Of a stretch of 64,000 nt of DNA, positions 1-12,009 are shown piece by piece. Source of the stretch: Drosophila miranda. Taxonomy: Eukaryota; Arthropoda; Insecta; Diptera; Drosophilidae. Numbering within the stretch: position 1 is the first letter of the stretch; each line of letters begins with the position of its first letter. The stretch covers positions 17,047,515 through 17,111,514 of the forward strand of contig NW_022881603.1 in assembly GCF_003369915.1 (NCBI RefSeq), given 5' to 3'. A program made the translations under genes and the position numbers. The notes under the pieces were generated by a model. The model searched no databases. It had not been told where the DNA came from and saw nothing but the letters and a program-made list of their open reading frames with translations.

Positions 1-1082
1 TTCATGTCTTCCAAGGCCATATCCGCTCAAATTGGCAAAGAAAAATCAGGTCTGATGGTTCGTCGGAGACTTCAATATATAGACCTAACAGGACGTATAG
101 TCCGAAAAGTTCCCTTACTCCGAGTAAAAATTTTGAAGATGATGCAAAAAGTCGTTGAAAATCATTTGGCATGGTCTGGGTCAGATGGGTCTTAGAAGTG
201 GAATAATATATTATTGAGAGATGAAACAAAAATAAATCTTTTTGATAATGACTCCAAAAGATGTATACAACGACCCAAAGGCAAAGAATTCGACTTCCGG
301 TACACAAAGAAAATGGTTAAGAACGGAGACCGATGTATAGGTATCTGAGGCCATTTTTCTTGGCATGACGTTGAGCCGGTACATCGCATAACTGATCATG
401 TGATCCAATTCGGGTATAAAAACATATTGACAGTCATTATACAACCTTGAGCTGAGGAAAACATGCCCTTAAGATGGGTGTTTCTAACGGAAAATTACCC
501 AAAGCACACCTCAAAGGTGGTGAAGGCTTGGTTTACGGGAAAAAATGTAAACGTTATGGCTTGGCTAAGTCAGTTTCCTGACTTAAACCCATTTTAAAAC
601 CTTTGGGGTGACTTAAAACGTCGAATTGGTACAAATTCTTTTCGAAAAGAAAAAGAATTGTGGAGAATTTGTGCAAAAAACGTGGTATGAGATTCCAGTG
701 GAGACTTGCCGCAAACTTATTGCTAGTATGCCAGAAGAATGGCCAAAATCATCCAAAATAAGTGTGGCTATATAGGATACTATTAAAAGATTATAAATTA
801 TAAGAAAAAAGTGTAAAAAATTTGAAACGCTTTTAGTTTTTCGCTTTGGAAAATTGCTGTACTTATTATTTTGGCCAGCCCTTATTTGTGATTTTAAGGT
901 TTAATCGATCATAAAATATATATTTGAAATGAAAAATGCTTATGATAAACATTTTTATAGTCTATTGTAGGTTAGAAAACTAAAAGTAATTTTGATTTTT
1001 TAATTATGTTTATTAGAAAAGTTTTATAGGAGATGAAAGAAAGCGTATAAGCGTGTACTTATTATTTTGGCCAGTAGTGTAT
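1..1082 (+). mobile_element. Decayed Tc1/mariner-type DNA transposon, 5' end outside window
   Basis: The first 200 bases encode a Tc1-like DNA-binding remnant, and 450-640 encode the C-terminal catalytic part, recognisable as PKHTSK and PDLNP followed by NLWGDLKRRIG, interrupted by a stop. The first catalytic aspartates are not recoverable, and stops and frameshifts are frequent, so no transposase is made. A 21-bp direct repeat at 858-878 recurs at 1054-1074, next to the right end. This is the paired-repeat arrangement of Tc1-like elements with long inverted repeats (IR/DR type, as in Paris, S or Minos). The right end abuts TA-rich sequence at about 1080. It cuts off the end of the 5-phosphatase gene that follows on the minus strand. 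The family assignment is solid; the subfamily is not determined. Confidence 0.8.
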
Positions 1083-1083
1083 A

Positions 1084-1662
1084 TACTATATAAATTGCAC
1101 TTGGAGTTTGAGGTGCCGGCATGGTTCATTTCATGCAACTCCTCGTCGGTCTGATTAGCAGTCTCTACTTTGTAGTTGAATGTCGCAGATACGGGCTTGT
1201 GGTCGGAGAGCGTATACTCCATATTCGACTGATAAGACAGCTGGGTGGCGCTCAGAGTAACGGCCGGATAAATGTTGCACTGCACGCGATGCAGGATCCT
1301 ATCACACCAGGCCGGACGCCGCTTCAGGTCGTAGTCATTGGTGCCCTCAATGAACTACAAGAAAATACCATTTTATTATGTCAGATAAGGGAAATTAAAT
1401 TGTGTTTTCAATCACCTTAAAAGTGGGCGCAAGTTTGGGGGCCAGCTCCTCCAGCAAGCTAAAGGCATTCCCCGTCTCCCTCAGCAGGTTCAACTGGTCC
1501 TGCTTGAGCAGCTCGTCATAGCGCATACCCTCTGCGGCGGTCCTCACGTCCCATGCACTGCTGTCGCCGGAGAGTCGGAGGTTGAGGTCACCAAACCAGA
1601 AGACAAAATCGTGGTCAAAGATCCGACGGTAGCCCGAGGCTTGGTACTTGTGGTTGTCCACT
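1084..1662 (-). pseudogene. Inositol polyphosphate 5-phosphatase, C-terminal exons (gene split by transposon)
   Basis: This is the downstream part of a type II inositol polyphosphate 5-phosphatase, an enzyme that removes the 5-phosphate of phosphoinositides or soluble inositol phosphates. The first segment (1662 down to 1416) encodes the FWFGDLNLR motif. A 61-bp intron at 1355-1415 follows. The next exon (1354 down to about 1084) encodes RRPAWCDRIL and SDHKPV, the two other family signatures. Joining this to 16742-17260 and 17320-17375 with one copy of CACT keeps the reading frame exactly: 822 nt up to the intron. The 3' end is lost in the Tc1 element, so the natural stop and any SKICH domain are not seen. 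The closest family members may be the INPP5K/SKIP-like group, but that is only an inference. Confidence 0.88.
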
Positions 1663-2550
1663 TGTTCCAGTCCCACCTGAACGATAGGTGGCCAGGGCTG
1701 AGGGCGACGCGCCATCTAGCGGAAGTCCAGGGAGGCTCGATGGTGTATGAGGACATCGGGGGGAGCTGGAGCCGTCACTGGGGATATAAGGAAGAGAATA
1801 GGATTAGTTATATGTATTAGTAAGGGAAAAAGGGATAAATAGGAGTGAAAATATTAGAAAACGTGGATTGGATTATAGAAATCGTGGAGCGTGGACGGAG
1901 TAACGTCGAAATTGGACATTTTGTGCTTAAAACAGAAAGTTTGAAGTGAGTACAGAAAAGGCGGGCGATAAAATAGGTTGTAATGCAGAAAATTTTACAA
2001 ACAGCCGGCAAGGAATATAGCCACCAGAACCGGGCCAGAAGGTTTCCTGGAGAGGGACACTGGAGTTCGAGAAAGTCGACTGCAGAGAAGAAGACTGCCC
2101 AACGGAACCTGAGTGAGTTCGTCCCAGTTGCGCGTGTGTGAGCCAAGTAGCGCGGGACGGGTGAAGGGGGAGTGTGAAAGAGAACGATTTAGCTGCCAGG
2201 GCGATTCTAGCCACACCGCACGATCGTTGCATCGCCTTCCAGTGCGTGCCACACGTTTGGTCTCATTCACCAAGTAACAACCCCGAAACCCTATTCACAC
2301 ACACACACACGCGCACACGTATACTCGGACCTATATAAATTTAGGGCTGACCGGCCACGGCCAGCGATCGCCCGCGTCGTTTGAACTTAAAGGGAAAAAA
2401 AACATAATCCGCACTCTAAACACCGTTCCACATTAAATGTTATTTTGTTCCGTGTGTTGTCCTTTATTCAGTATTTAGTATTAGCTTAAACCGTTTAACG
2501 TAAAATCTTGGCCATTGAAAAAAATATGTAAAAACACCAACACCTTTCAC
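1663..2550 (+). repeat. Element A LTR 1 (5', 3'-truncated)
   Basis: It starts TGTTCCAG directly after the CACT duplication. It matches LTR 3 (15344) at diagnostic sites where LTR 2 differs, for example an extra GAGAGGGACACT before GGAGTTCGAG and CAAACAGCCGG instead of CTCACAGCCGG. It breaks off after CACCTTTCAC, where a DINE-1-like fragment takes over, so the last ~750 bp of the LTR, the PBS and most of the leader are missing. It holds a CA repeat and a TATATAA box (about 2332), the likely U3 promoter. Confidence 0.88.
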
Positions 2551-2714
2551 CAATTTGCAGTGGCTACGCAGCGCCCGACTGATTTTCTGTCTCTCTCGCA
2601 CGCACTCTTTGTCATGTCGTTTAATATTAGCGGCGTCTGCCGGAGGAGAGCCATACTGACTTAGTATCGGGTATAACCGTAGAGTTGCGCAGCAACTCAC
2701 AACGTTCCCCCTCG
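2551..2714 (-). repeat. DINE-1-like repeat, 164-bp end fragment
   Basis: This is the CGAGGGGG end of the same ~1.1-kb repeat seen whole at 36411-37518. It ends exactly at CTCG before the T-run of the element A leader. That junction is identical to the one of the full copy at 43244, so this fragment derives from the same ancestral insertion in the A leader, not from a new one. A GTCACGCTCAGA block present in other copies is deleted here. Confidence 0.8.
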
Positions 2715-2745
2715 TTTTTTGTAATATTGGTGTTGCTCGGTGCAG

Positions 2746-4274
2746 ATGCCACAAGAAGGGGGTAGTCGACAGTATCATACGCGATCACGCGTAAACCAAA
2801 CAGTGGACCAGATAGTAGAAGTGTCAGGGGCGATGTTTGATCAAGATCGGGAGGAACTTGGAGCTGTGGGTGGGTTGCCAATAACACCGGTCCAGGCCAG
2901 GTCAGAAGAATGGCCAATGTCCGATCCTACACCCACGCTTGCTTCCGAACTGGCATCAGCAGTCAACGTATCGTTGGCTCAGGCTCATGCGACACACAGG
3001 GCAGCGAACACTGACTCGATTAGTCGGGTGTTGCAGGAGGAATTGCGTAAGGGGTTTATCGAGATGATGCACCAACTCAACGAGGTACTCCAGCCGGTTA
3101 GACAGCTGAAGCAGCAGAAGGAACCGCAGCGGGAGGAGGTTCACCACGAGCAGGAGTATCGAGGAGCAATCCCGAAAAGGTAGCCGTCTAGCACGACTGA
3201 TGCGCCGATTCCGCCACCAAAACCATTTTTGGCTGGCTCGGGGCGAGGTGGTATTGGTCCGGAACCGTCTTCAGGAGTAGGACCGACCGCATCCAGTGAG
3301 CAGCATCAACGGGGTGGGCATCAAGCGCGAAATTGGCGAAACCCAATAGCACTCAGACACTCGGGTCAGGGTCGTGGCGAGGGTAGGAGAGCTGGTGGGA
3401 TTCCTCGAGAAGATCCGCATCCAAATCCCCCGGGTTATAGACCTTGGCCACGGTGGGGCCGAGTCGAAAAATGGGACGTGACGTTCGACGGAGACAGCAA
3501 CAAAATGACAGTCGAGGATTTTGTGTTCCGAATTGAATTCCTACAAGCCCAATGCCGCTGTCCGTGGGATGAAGTTCTAAAGGGATTTCATCACCTGGTT
3601 ACAGAAAACGCGCGGGAATGGTACTGGCAGTACATCCGTGATCATGGCGGTGGTGTTTGGCACGAACTAAGTGGTGACTTAATTGCTCGTTTCCGAGGCA
3701 CGGCGTCCGAGTTCGACGGCATGAGAGAACTGCGAGAAAGAATGCAGCGGTCAAACGAGAGTGTGGAAGACTTTTTCCATGTCATGAGAAAGCTCGCGTC
3801 GAGGTTGGAGATGCCACCACCTGAAAAGGAGATGTTAAAAATCGTCAAAAAGGCACTCACAGATGAGATAGCGAGTTTCGTCTACGGCGTACGGGTTTAT
3901 TCCTTAGACCAACTGCGGGATGAGTGCGTGGAAATAGAGGCACATCTGAAGAGGAAGGCTCGATCTTCGTGGCGAGGAGCACCCAAAGCCAGGAGGTCGC
4001 GCAGGATCGGTCGAGTAGCGATGAACAGGCAGAGGTCATTGAGGAAGCGCAAGTGACACAGCGTGTTCCACAGAAGTTGATTTGCTGGAACTGCGGGCAG
4101 ACCGATCATGGCTTTAGGGACTGTATGGCATCGGAGAGGCGAATTTTCTGCTACCGGTGTGGAAAGCCCGATGCATATTGTCCAACCTGTCCGAATTGCG
4201 CGGGAAACGTGAAGAGGGGTGCGATCCAAGCAGGCGAATCACGCTCACAGAAGGGGCCTGCGCAGAGAAAGTAG
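2746..4274 (+). pseudogene. Element A gag, body 1 (defective)
   Basis: Capsid/nucleocapsid gene starting at the ATG after TTGCTCGGTGCAG. An in-frame TAG at 3181-3183 replaces the AAG codon seen in body 2. A ~35-bp deletion near 3990 then shifts the frame, and the C-terminal part is read from 3924-4274. The nucleocapsid region keeps a CX2CX4HX4C knuckle (CWNCGQTDHGFRDC) and a second Cys cluster (CYRCGKP...CPNC). A full-length Gag cannot be made from it. Confidence 0.85.
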
Positions 4275-7200
4275 AAGAAAATAAAAATGAATTAGATAGA
4301 CGTAAATTGCATGCTAGGTTAAGGAACTTATCATATGAAGAGCGCTTAAGAAATTATTTAGAAACCAGAAATAGAATATTTTCTGAACTACGAGTGGATG
4401 GTATGCGAGCACTGTCGGTGCGGGTGAGAAAGGCGAGATCCCGGTTTAAGCAAAGGCGAGCTATGAGGAGGCAGGTGATTGCTTCAGTAAAGCGTTGTTG
4501 CAAGAAAGACCCGAGAGTTTTCGCAGAAATCTCTATAATGGGCGAGTCCGTGGCCTGTTGGATTCAGGCGCTACACACAGCATGGAGGCTCGTCGATATT
4601 CTTCTATAGTGAAGGTAGCGAATGGGGAAGGTCGCGCAATCGTTGGCCAAGTAGAATTACCGGTGAAATACAAGGGGGAGGTAAAAAGATTAACGTTTTT
4701 CGTATGCCCTTTCTTGGAACAGGAAATTTACTTGGGGGTAGACTTTTGGCGGGTATTCTCATTGGCTCCTGAGGTGATGGGAGAAGGTCCAGTAGGGGCA
4801 TCCCACAGATTAGTGGAAGAAGTGCTGGCTGATCAAGTCGCTCACTATGTGGAAGGCCCGGAGAAGGAGATAGTGCAGGAAGAATGGGATTTGTCAGAAG
4901 AGCAAAAGGCAGCCTTGGATCAGGTGAAGGCAGAGTTTCTGACTTTCGAAGCCGTAGGCCTGGGGAGGACGTCGAGAGAGACTCACAAAATTCAGTTGGT
5001 GCAGAAGGCCGAGCCTGTGAAGGATCGACATTACACGCTGTCGCCAGCGATGCAGGAAGTGGTGTGTGGTGAGGTGGACAAAATGTTGGCTTTGGGAGTC
5101 ATCGAGTACAGTGATAGTCCGTGGAGCAACCGTACCACCGTGGTGCGAAGGCCGGGCAAAAATCGTTTCTGTCTGGACGCTTACCCATTTCCTAGCATCG
5201 AGGGGATTTTGTCGCGTCTTGATCAGACGATATGTATATATCTCCAGCGTCGACTTAAAATTCGCTTTTTGGCAAATCTAGCTGGACGAGCAGAGTCGAC
5301 CATATACGGCGTTCACGGTGCCGCGACGGCCTCTGTACCAGTTCCGTATGATGCCCTTTGGCCTCTGCAATGCCGCACAACGCCTATGTAGACTGGTCGA
5401 TAAGGTGATTCCGGTTGAGATGCGTTCAAACGTCTATGCGTATCTCGACGACTTGCTGATTATTTATTTATTTATTAAATTAACAAATTATCTGTTAATA
5501 ATGGTACTTAGTTACTAAAGGCGGAAAAAGATAAGTTAAAAGTTAGCTAAATTTAAATGATTATAAATATTGCATTATAGCTGAGGACTTCCAAACGCAC
5601 GTGAAGATTCTGCGACAGGTTGCCGAGCGTCTACGAGAAGCAAATTTAACAATAGGGCTGAGCAAATCTCATTTTTGCTATAAAAACATTAAATAACTGG
5701 TATTTTTGGTGGGAGGAGGAGCGCTGAAGATGGATCCGGATCGTGTGTCGGCCACTTTGCACATTCCCGAGCCGCGATCTGTTCGAGAATTGCGTAGTTT
5801 CCTGGGAACTGCGGGCTGGTACCGGCGCTTTATGAAAAACTATGCTGAGATGGCCGGTCCGCTCACAGACGCCCTGAAAAAGTCGGGAAATGGAAAGTTT
5901 AAATTGACGGAGGAGGCAAAACGAGCCATGGGGGAGCTAAAAGCTGCACTCACCTCGGCACCAGTCCTGGTACACGCGGATTTCAAGCGGCACTTCTACA
6001 TACAGTGCGACGCCTCACATTATGGGGTAGGAGCCGTACTCTTCCAACGGGATGACGAGCAGAACGAGAGGCCCATAGCGTTTTTCTCTGCCAAACTGAA
6101 TTGCCACCAAAAAAACTACTCGGTGACAGAGAAGGAGGTCATAACTGACCACGCCAGTCTCAAATGGCTAATGACCATGAAGAACCTGGATGGTCGCTTA
6201 GCTCGTTGGTCCCTTCAACTGCAGGCCTTCGATTTCGGCATAGAACACCGGAAAGGAGCGGACAATGTAGTGGCAGATACATTGTCGCGCAGTATTGAAG
6301 AGCTGGAAGTGGATCCGAGTAGTATCCTGGGTTTTGAAACGGTGGAGTTTGAATCTGAAGAATATCAGGAGTTAAGGAAGGAAATAACAGAGAACCAAGA
6401 CCGCTTACCTGATCTCCAGATTGTTGACGGCATGATATTCAAGCGCATGCGCTTTGAACGATTGGATGATCAACTGGAGGGCGCCGTCTGGAAATTTTGG
6501 GTTCCGAGTTCGCTGACGGCCGCGTTGATAGACAAAGCACATTCGGAAGAGAAGACAGCGCACGGAGGAATCGCAAAAACCTTGCACTTATTGCGTAGGC
6601 AGTTTTACTGGCCGAACATGGCGATAGAGGTGCGGGATTATATCCGACGGTGCACCGTGTGCAAGTAGTCGAAAGCGGAAATCGGATGCAGGTCGGGATG
6701 GGGCAAGAAGTGGTCACTGAGCGCCCGTTCCAAAAACTTTATATTGATTTTTTGGGCAAATATCCGCGGTCAAAGAACGGTCAGGCGTGGATATTTATTG
6801 TAGTTGACCAGTTCTCTAAGTTCACATTCCTAAAGACCATGACCAAGGCCACAGCAAAGGAAGTTGTAAGATTCCTCGTTCACGAGGTGTTTTACAAGTT
6901 TGGAGTGCCGGAGATGATTCACTCGGACAATGGGGCTCAGTTCGTCTCGAAAACTTTTAAGGAGATGACCGATGCATTCGGAGTCACTCATATGAGGACG
7001 CCAGTGTATTCTCCGCAGAGTAACGCAGCCGAACGCGTGAATCGCACAGTACTCAGCGCGATTCGGGCGTATCTGGAAGACGATCACCGGGACTGGGATG
7101 TGCATCTGCCGGAGATAGAACTGGCTATTAGGAACTCGGTTCACGAGGCAACAGGCGTAACACCATTCTTTGCAGTCTTCGGGCAGCAAATGTATTTGCA

Positions 7201-7564
7201 TGGGTCATGCTACAAGCTGGCAAAGCGACTGCGGTCAATCGGCGAGCATGACATATCGCTGCTGGAGGGTCAGGACAAGCGACAACTCATCCAAGAGAGG
7301 ATTCGCGCTAGTTTACATCAGGCATACGAGCGTAGTAGGGTAAGGTACAACCAGCGAGCTCGGGTGTTTTACGCGAGGCCGGGACAAGAGGTATTCCGCC
7401 GAAATTTTGTCCTTAGTGACTTTGGAAAAGGCTTTAATGCCAAGTTCGCGCGCAAATTCATCCGATGCCGGGTAGTGAAGCCAGTAGGAGAGAACGCGTA
7501 CGCTCTGGAGGACCTTAACGGCCGTCCCATAGGAGTGTACCACGCCAAAGACCTGAGAATGTAG
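4275..7564 (+). pseudogene. Element A pol, body 1 (defective)
   Basis: Order of domains: protease (LLDSGATHS near 4555, with a ~40-bp deletion after it), RT (TTVVRRPGKNRFCLDA at 5140; YLDDLLII at 5440), RNase H (CDASHYGVGAVLF at 6007), integrase (HHCC zinc domain ending CTVCK at 6665; DDE core with DNG and NAAERVNR), C-terminal end VYHAKDLRM. Defects: frameshifts around 5180-5400, a 111-bp AT-rich insertion in RT (5463-5573), an RNase H deletion near 6140 and a TAG just after CTVCK (6666-6668). It cannot encode a working polyprotein. Confidence 0.87.
5463..5573. repeat. 111-bp AT-rich insertion in RT of body 1
   Basis: Body 2 reads straight through (GCTGATTATAGCTGA at 13284) while body 1 has an extra AT-rich block flanked by ATTA on both sides (5459-5462 and 5574-5577). 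It starts with TTTATTTATTTATT. It destroys RT just after the YLDD motif. It could be a small nonautonomous element or filler DNA; no family is recognised. Confidence 0.6.
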
Positions 7565-7704
7565 TGAGGTGTGGGTGTGGCCTACGTTGGGCGCGGCAGA
7601 AGAATGCAGGGCACGCCGGCGTGTGCTCAATAGTGTTCCGGAATCCGGTGGGCATGCCCACGCGTATGTTGTCCCTCCTGGGACTGACGACATACTCGTG
7701 GTGG
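7565..7704 (+). other. 3' untranslated internal region of element A, body 1
   Basis: Noncoding stretch between the pol stop and LTR 2. It is GT-rich and repeated almost unchanged at 15204-15343 and, inverted, at 41640-41779 and 53374-53520. The polypurine tract should lie here, but no clean purine run touches the LTR. Confidence 0.6.
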
Positions 7705-9318
7705 TGTTCCAGTCCCACCTGAACGATAGGTGGCCAGGGCTGAGGGCGACGCGCCATCTAGCGGAAGTCCAGGGAGGCTCGATGGTGTATGAGGACATCG
7801 GGGGGAGCTGGAGCCGTACTGGGGATATAAGTAATAGAATAGGATTAGTTATACGTATTAGTAAGGGAAAAAGGGGATAAATAGGAGTGAAAATATTAGA
7901 AAACGTGGGTTGGATTATGGAAATCGTGGAGCGTGGACGGAAGTGTAACGTCGAAATTTGAAATTTTGTGCTTAAAACAGAAAGTTTGAAGTGAGTACGG
8001 AAAAAGCGGGCGAGAAAATAGGTTGTAATGCAGAAAATTTTACTCACAGCCGGCAAGGAATATAGCCACCAGAACCGGGCCAGAAGGTTTCCTGGAGTTC
8101 GAGAAAGTCGACTGCAGAGAAGAAGACTGTCCAACGGAACCTGAGTGAGTTCGTCCCAGTTGCGCGTGTGTGAGCCAAGTAGCGCGGGACGGGTGAAGGG
8201 GGAGGGTGAAAGAGAACTGCCAGGGCGATTCTAGCCACACCGCACGATCGTTGCATCGCCTTCCAGTGCGTGCCACACGTTTCGTCTCATTCACCAAGTA
8301 ACAACCCCGAAACCCTATTCACACACACACACACGCGCACACGTATACTCGGACCTATATAAATTTAGGGCTGACCGGCCACGGCCAGCGATCGCCCACG
8401 TCGTTTGAACTTAAAGAAAAAAAACATAATCCGCACTCCAAACACCGTTCCACATTAAATGTTATTTTGTTCTGTGTGTTGTCCTTTATTTAGTATTTAG
8501 TATTAGCTTAAACCGTTTAACGTAAAATCTTGGCCATTGAAAAAAATATGTAAAAACACCAACACCTTTCACGAACCTAAATCCGCGATCAGCTGTTCAG
8601 TTCCAGAAGATTAACCCTTAGTGGGTGACGCGGGGGTCCCATCAGTCCACCGTATTTGGTCGAGCGATTTGTGGAAAATATTGTTTATTGTTTATGTCCC
8701 GGGGACCCTTAACAAGAGCTCTTGGTAGGTTAAGTCTCCGTAGGGGCCCGAGATAAATTAACTCCCGTAAAACTGGATCCACTCATCTACACATATTCCA
8801 TTACGTATGAGTGAGGGTATCCCTGTTGGTTGAACGAAATTTCAGCAATTATTTCCGTGCTTGCCTTTGTGTCGAACGTTTTGGTGTTTCTTTTTGGTTA
8901 GTGATAATTTTGAGTATAGCTATTTATTAATGAGAAAGATGAAATTGTCAATTTACGATTATTAAAGCTTGGATATATATTGAAGCATGATGCATTAAAT
9001 TTAAAATAGAGGGAGGACGCGTGGCGTAAGCCATGGATTAGGCCAGCCGTTACCGTTCCAGCAGAGGGTGGCCAAAATGAACGTTGTGTTTGGTCACAGG
9101 TAGGGCGGGCGCGCGAAGTGATAACACCCAAGCTTCACCCACTTGATAGCCGTCTGTTTATGATTTTCTTTGTTGTTGTTAGGTTGTTGTTAGTTTTGAT
9201 GTCCCGAGAAGTAGTATGTCTCCTTTTTTGTCTACATTTGGCGGGCAAGGGGAACTACCCAGCCCTGGGGTCGACAGCTAGCCGGCATTGCCCTCTGGGA
9301 AACAAGCCAAGTGTAACA
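7705..9318 (+). repeat. Element A LTR 2 (middle of the tandem)
   Basis: The longest plus-strand LTR, 1614 bp from TGTTCC to GTAACA. It holds a CA tract, a TATATAA box at about 8357 and AT-rich sequence downstream. It serves as the 3' LTR of body 1 and the 5' LTR of body 2. At several diagnostic positions it is unlike both outer LTRs, so it seems to come from another subfamily member. Confidence 0.9.
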
Positions 9319-10509
9319 AATGGCGCCCAATTTATTTTCGAATTCGCATGCATCTGGACTGACGCAGGTTCGGGTGGTATTACAACAAATGTCACTCGGT
9401 CTGGTAAAGGCAGATGCGGGGAATGAAAAAAAAAAATAAATGTTGTGGAGAAGACGACAGCTCGCGAAGTGCAGTTTAGCTGTCCCGGCAGAAGTCGCTG
9501 CTGCAGGCTTAAGGTGAGCGTAAAGCTGGTCCTTAATGGCGCGGGGTGATTGATGCTACGCATGGATAGACGGAGGCAGTTAACGGATATATAAAATTTG
9601 TGATAGGGACTTACGAATTACAGTTGAACATTTTGTCGCTATTCGATGTCGCAAGTGAACGTAAGTCACTGCCGTTCAACAAAAAAATGGACAGGGAGTT
9701 TGCGACGGACACATTGCCTGGTGGACTGTGATATCGAATAAATCTGTGATGGAATGTGATATTGGAATAAGTTAGAGTAAGTCATGTAGGTAAATGTTCA
9801 TTGTAGTTTCGCACCTGTTTGTTTAAAACAAAGCCGCTTTCGTGTTTTTGAACCTGTTGTCTGTCTGCCGAGAGGTGGTGAGGAGTAGGTGGCCCGGGAG
9901 TCGTAAAGACAACCCGCGATGCACTGTTGTCATGGCAGATCGGTATGATGGATGACAGGAACAAATCACAAGCAAAGTGAGCTCATGCACCGTGAGGCTT
10001 CTCGTTTATCGGCCATCGCTTAGAGCGATGACTAGAGTAGATGACAGGCCACACAAAGGTGGTGTTCGTAATTGTAGGATATCCGTAGGGCGACTGTCAA
10101 GTGGAGCGCAGAAACTGGAGCGGTTACTGGTCCCGGCTAGTCACGTGTCCCCCTCTTAATGAATCTGGTAAGAAGAAGAAGAACTGTTAGGAATTTTTTT
10201 TGTTAGGTTTTGTGTTGTGTTGAATGTGTTTGAAGTTTGAGTGTCTTAGGTGTCGATCGAATATACATGTATGTTATTATTTATTTATTCAAATATTTAA
10301 TTGCATATATCTCGTTAACGGCGCTAGTTGGCGCAATATTTATATCGGTATTTATTTATTTATTTATCGGAGTATTTATTGGTCCGAAGCGTGGTGTTAT
10401 TTATTCTTACTAGTTATTTCTTTGGGTATTTATTTCTTTATTTATATATATTATCTTAGTTTAGGAGTTTCCCTTTTTTTTTTTGTAATATTGGTGTTGC
10501 TCGGTGCAG
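9319..10509 (+). promoter_or_regulatory. Primer binding site and gag leader of element A, body 2
   Basis: Two bases after the LTR, TGGCGCCCAATTTATTTTCG (9321-9340) is the minus-strand primer site; TGGCGCCCAA fits the 3' end of a tRNA-Lys. The ~1.2-kb leader that follows has no convincing ORF. It contains runs of TATT repeats (10280-10460) and a T-tract just before the gag start. In other copies a DINE-1-like repeat is inserted in that T-tract. Confidence 0.75.
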
Positions 10510-12009
10510 ATGCCACAAGAAGGGGGTAGTCGACAGTACCATACGCGATCACGCGTATACAAAACAGTGGACCAGATAGGAGAAGTGTCAGGGGCGATGT
10601 TTGATCAAGATCGGGAGGAACTTGGAGCTGTGGGTGGGTTGCCAATAACACCGGTCCAGGCCAGGTCAGAAGAATGGCCAATGTCCGATCCTACACCCAC
10701 GCTTGCTTCCGAACTGGCATCAGCAGTCAACGTATCGTTGGCTCAGGCTCATGCGACACACAGGGCAGCGAACACTGACTCGATTAGTCGGGTGTTGCAG
10801 GAGGAATTGCGTAAGGGGTTTATCGAGATGATGCACCAACTCAACGAGGTACTCCAGCCGGTTAGACAGCTGCAGCAGCAGAAGGAACCGCAGCGGGAGG
10901 AGGTTCACCACGAGCAGGAGTATCGAGGAGCAATCCCGAAAAGGAAGCCGTCTAGCACGACTGATGCGCCGATTCCGCCACCAAAACCATTTTTGGCTCG
11001 CTCGGGGCGAGGTGGTATTGGTCCGGAACCGTCTTCAGGAGTAGGACCGACCGCATCCAGTGAGCAGCATCAACGGGGTGGGCATCAAGCGCGAAATTGG
11101 CGAAACCCAATAGCACTCAGACACTCGGGTCAGGGTCGTGGCGAGGGTAGGAGAGCTGGTGGGAGTCCTCGAGAAGATCCGCATCCAAATCCCCCGGGTT
11201 ATAGACCTTGGCCACGGTGGGGCCGAGTCGAAAAATGGGACGTGACGTTCGACGGAGACAGCAACAAAATGACAGTCGAGGATTTTGTGTTCCGAATTGA
11301 ATTCCTACAAGCCCAATGCCGCTGTCCGTGGGATGAAGTTCTAAAGGGATTTCATCACCTGGTTACAGAAAACGCGCGGGAATGGTACTGGCAGTACATC
11401 CGTGATCATGGCGGTGGTGTTTGGCACGAACTAAGTGGTGACTTAATTGCTCGTTTCCGAGGCACGGCGTCCGAGTTCGACGGCATGAGAGAACTGCGAG
11501 AAAGAATGCAGCGGTCAAACGAGAGTGTGGAAGACTTTTTCCATGTCATGAGAAAGCTCGCGTCGAGGTTGGAGATGCCACCACCTGAAAAGGAGATGGT
11601 AAAAATCGTCAAAAAGGCACTCACAGATGAGATAGCGAGTTTCGTCTACGGCTTACGGGTTTATTCCTTAGACCAACTGCGGGATGAGTGCGTGGAAATA
11701 GAGGCACATCTGAAGAGGAAGGCTCGATCTTCGTGGCGAGGAGCACCCAAAGCCACAAACTATGGTCGCGGGCCGAATGCGAACGTCAGCGAGGTCGCGC
11801 AGGATCAGTCGATTGGCGATGAAGAGGCAGAGGTCATTGAGGAAGCGCAAGTGACACAGCGTGTTCCACAGAAGTTGATTTGCTGGAACTGCGGGCAGAC
11901 CGATCATGGCTTTAGGGACTGTATGGCATCGGAGAGGCGAATTTCTGCTACCGGTGTGGAAAGCCCGATGCATATTGTCCAACCTGTCCGAATTGAGCGG
12001 GAAACGTGA
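10510..12009 (+). pseudogene. Element A gag, body 2 (nearly full length)
   Basis: A 499-residue open frame from the ATG after GGTGCAG. The N-terminal third is polar and proline-rich. The middle is a typical retrotransposon Gag domain (REWYWQYIRDHGG, SVEDFFHVMRKLA). The first zinc knuckle CWNCGQTDHGFRDC is intact. A one-base loss in the T-run near 11940 changes the frame, so the second Cys cluster and the true C-terminus are missing. It is the best element A Gag in the window but is still altered. Confidence 0.85.

Noticed and set aside
2298..2320. CA repeat as a functional replication or recombination signal
   Set aside because: Present in every A LTR at the same place; an ordinary dinucleotide run.
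7313..8134. 273-codon minus-strand frame across the end of integrase and the LTR, repeated at 53022-53687 and elsewhere
   Set aside because: It is antisense to pol and LTR sequence, has no domain, and its length changes with small LTR indels. It is a shadow frame.
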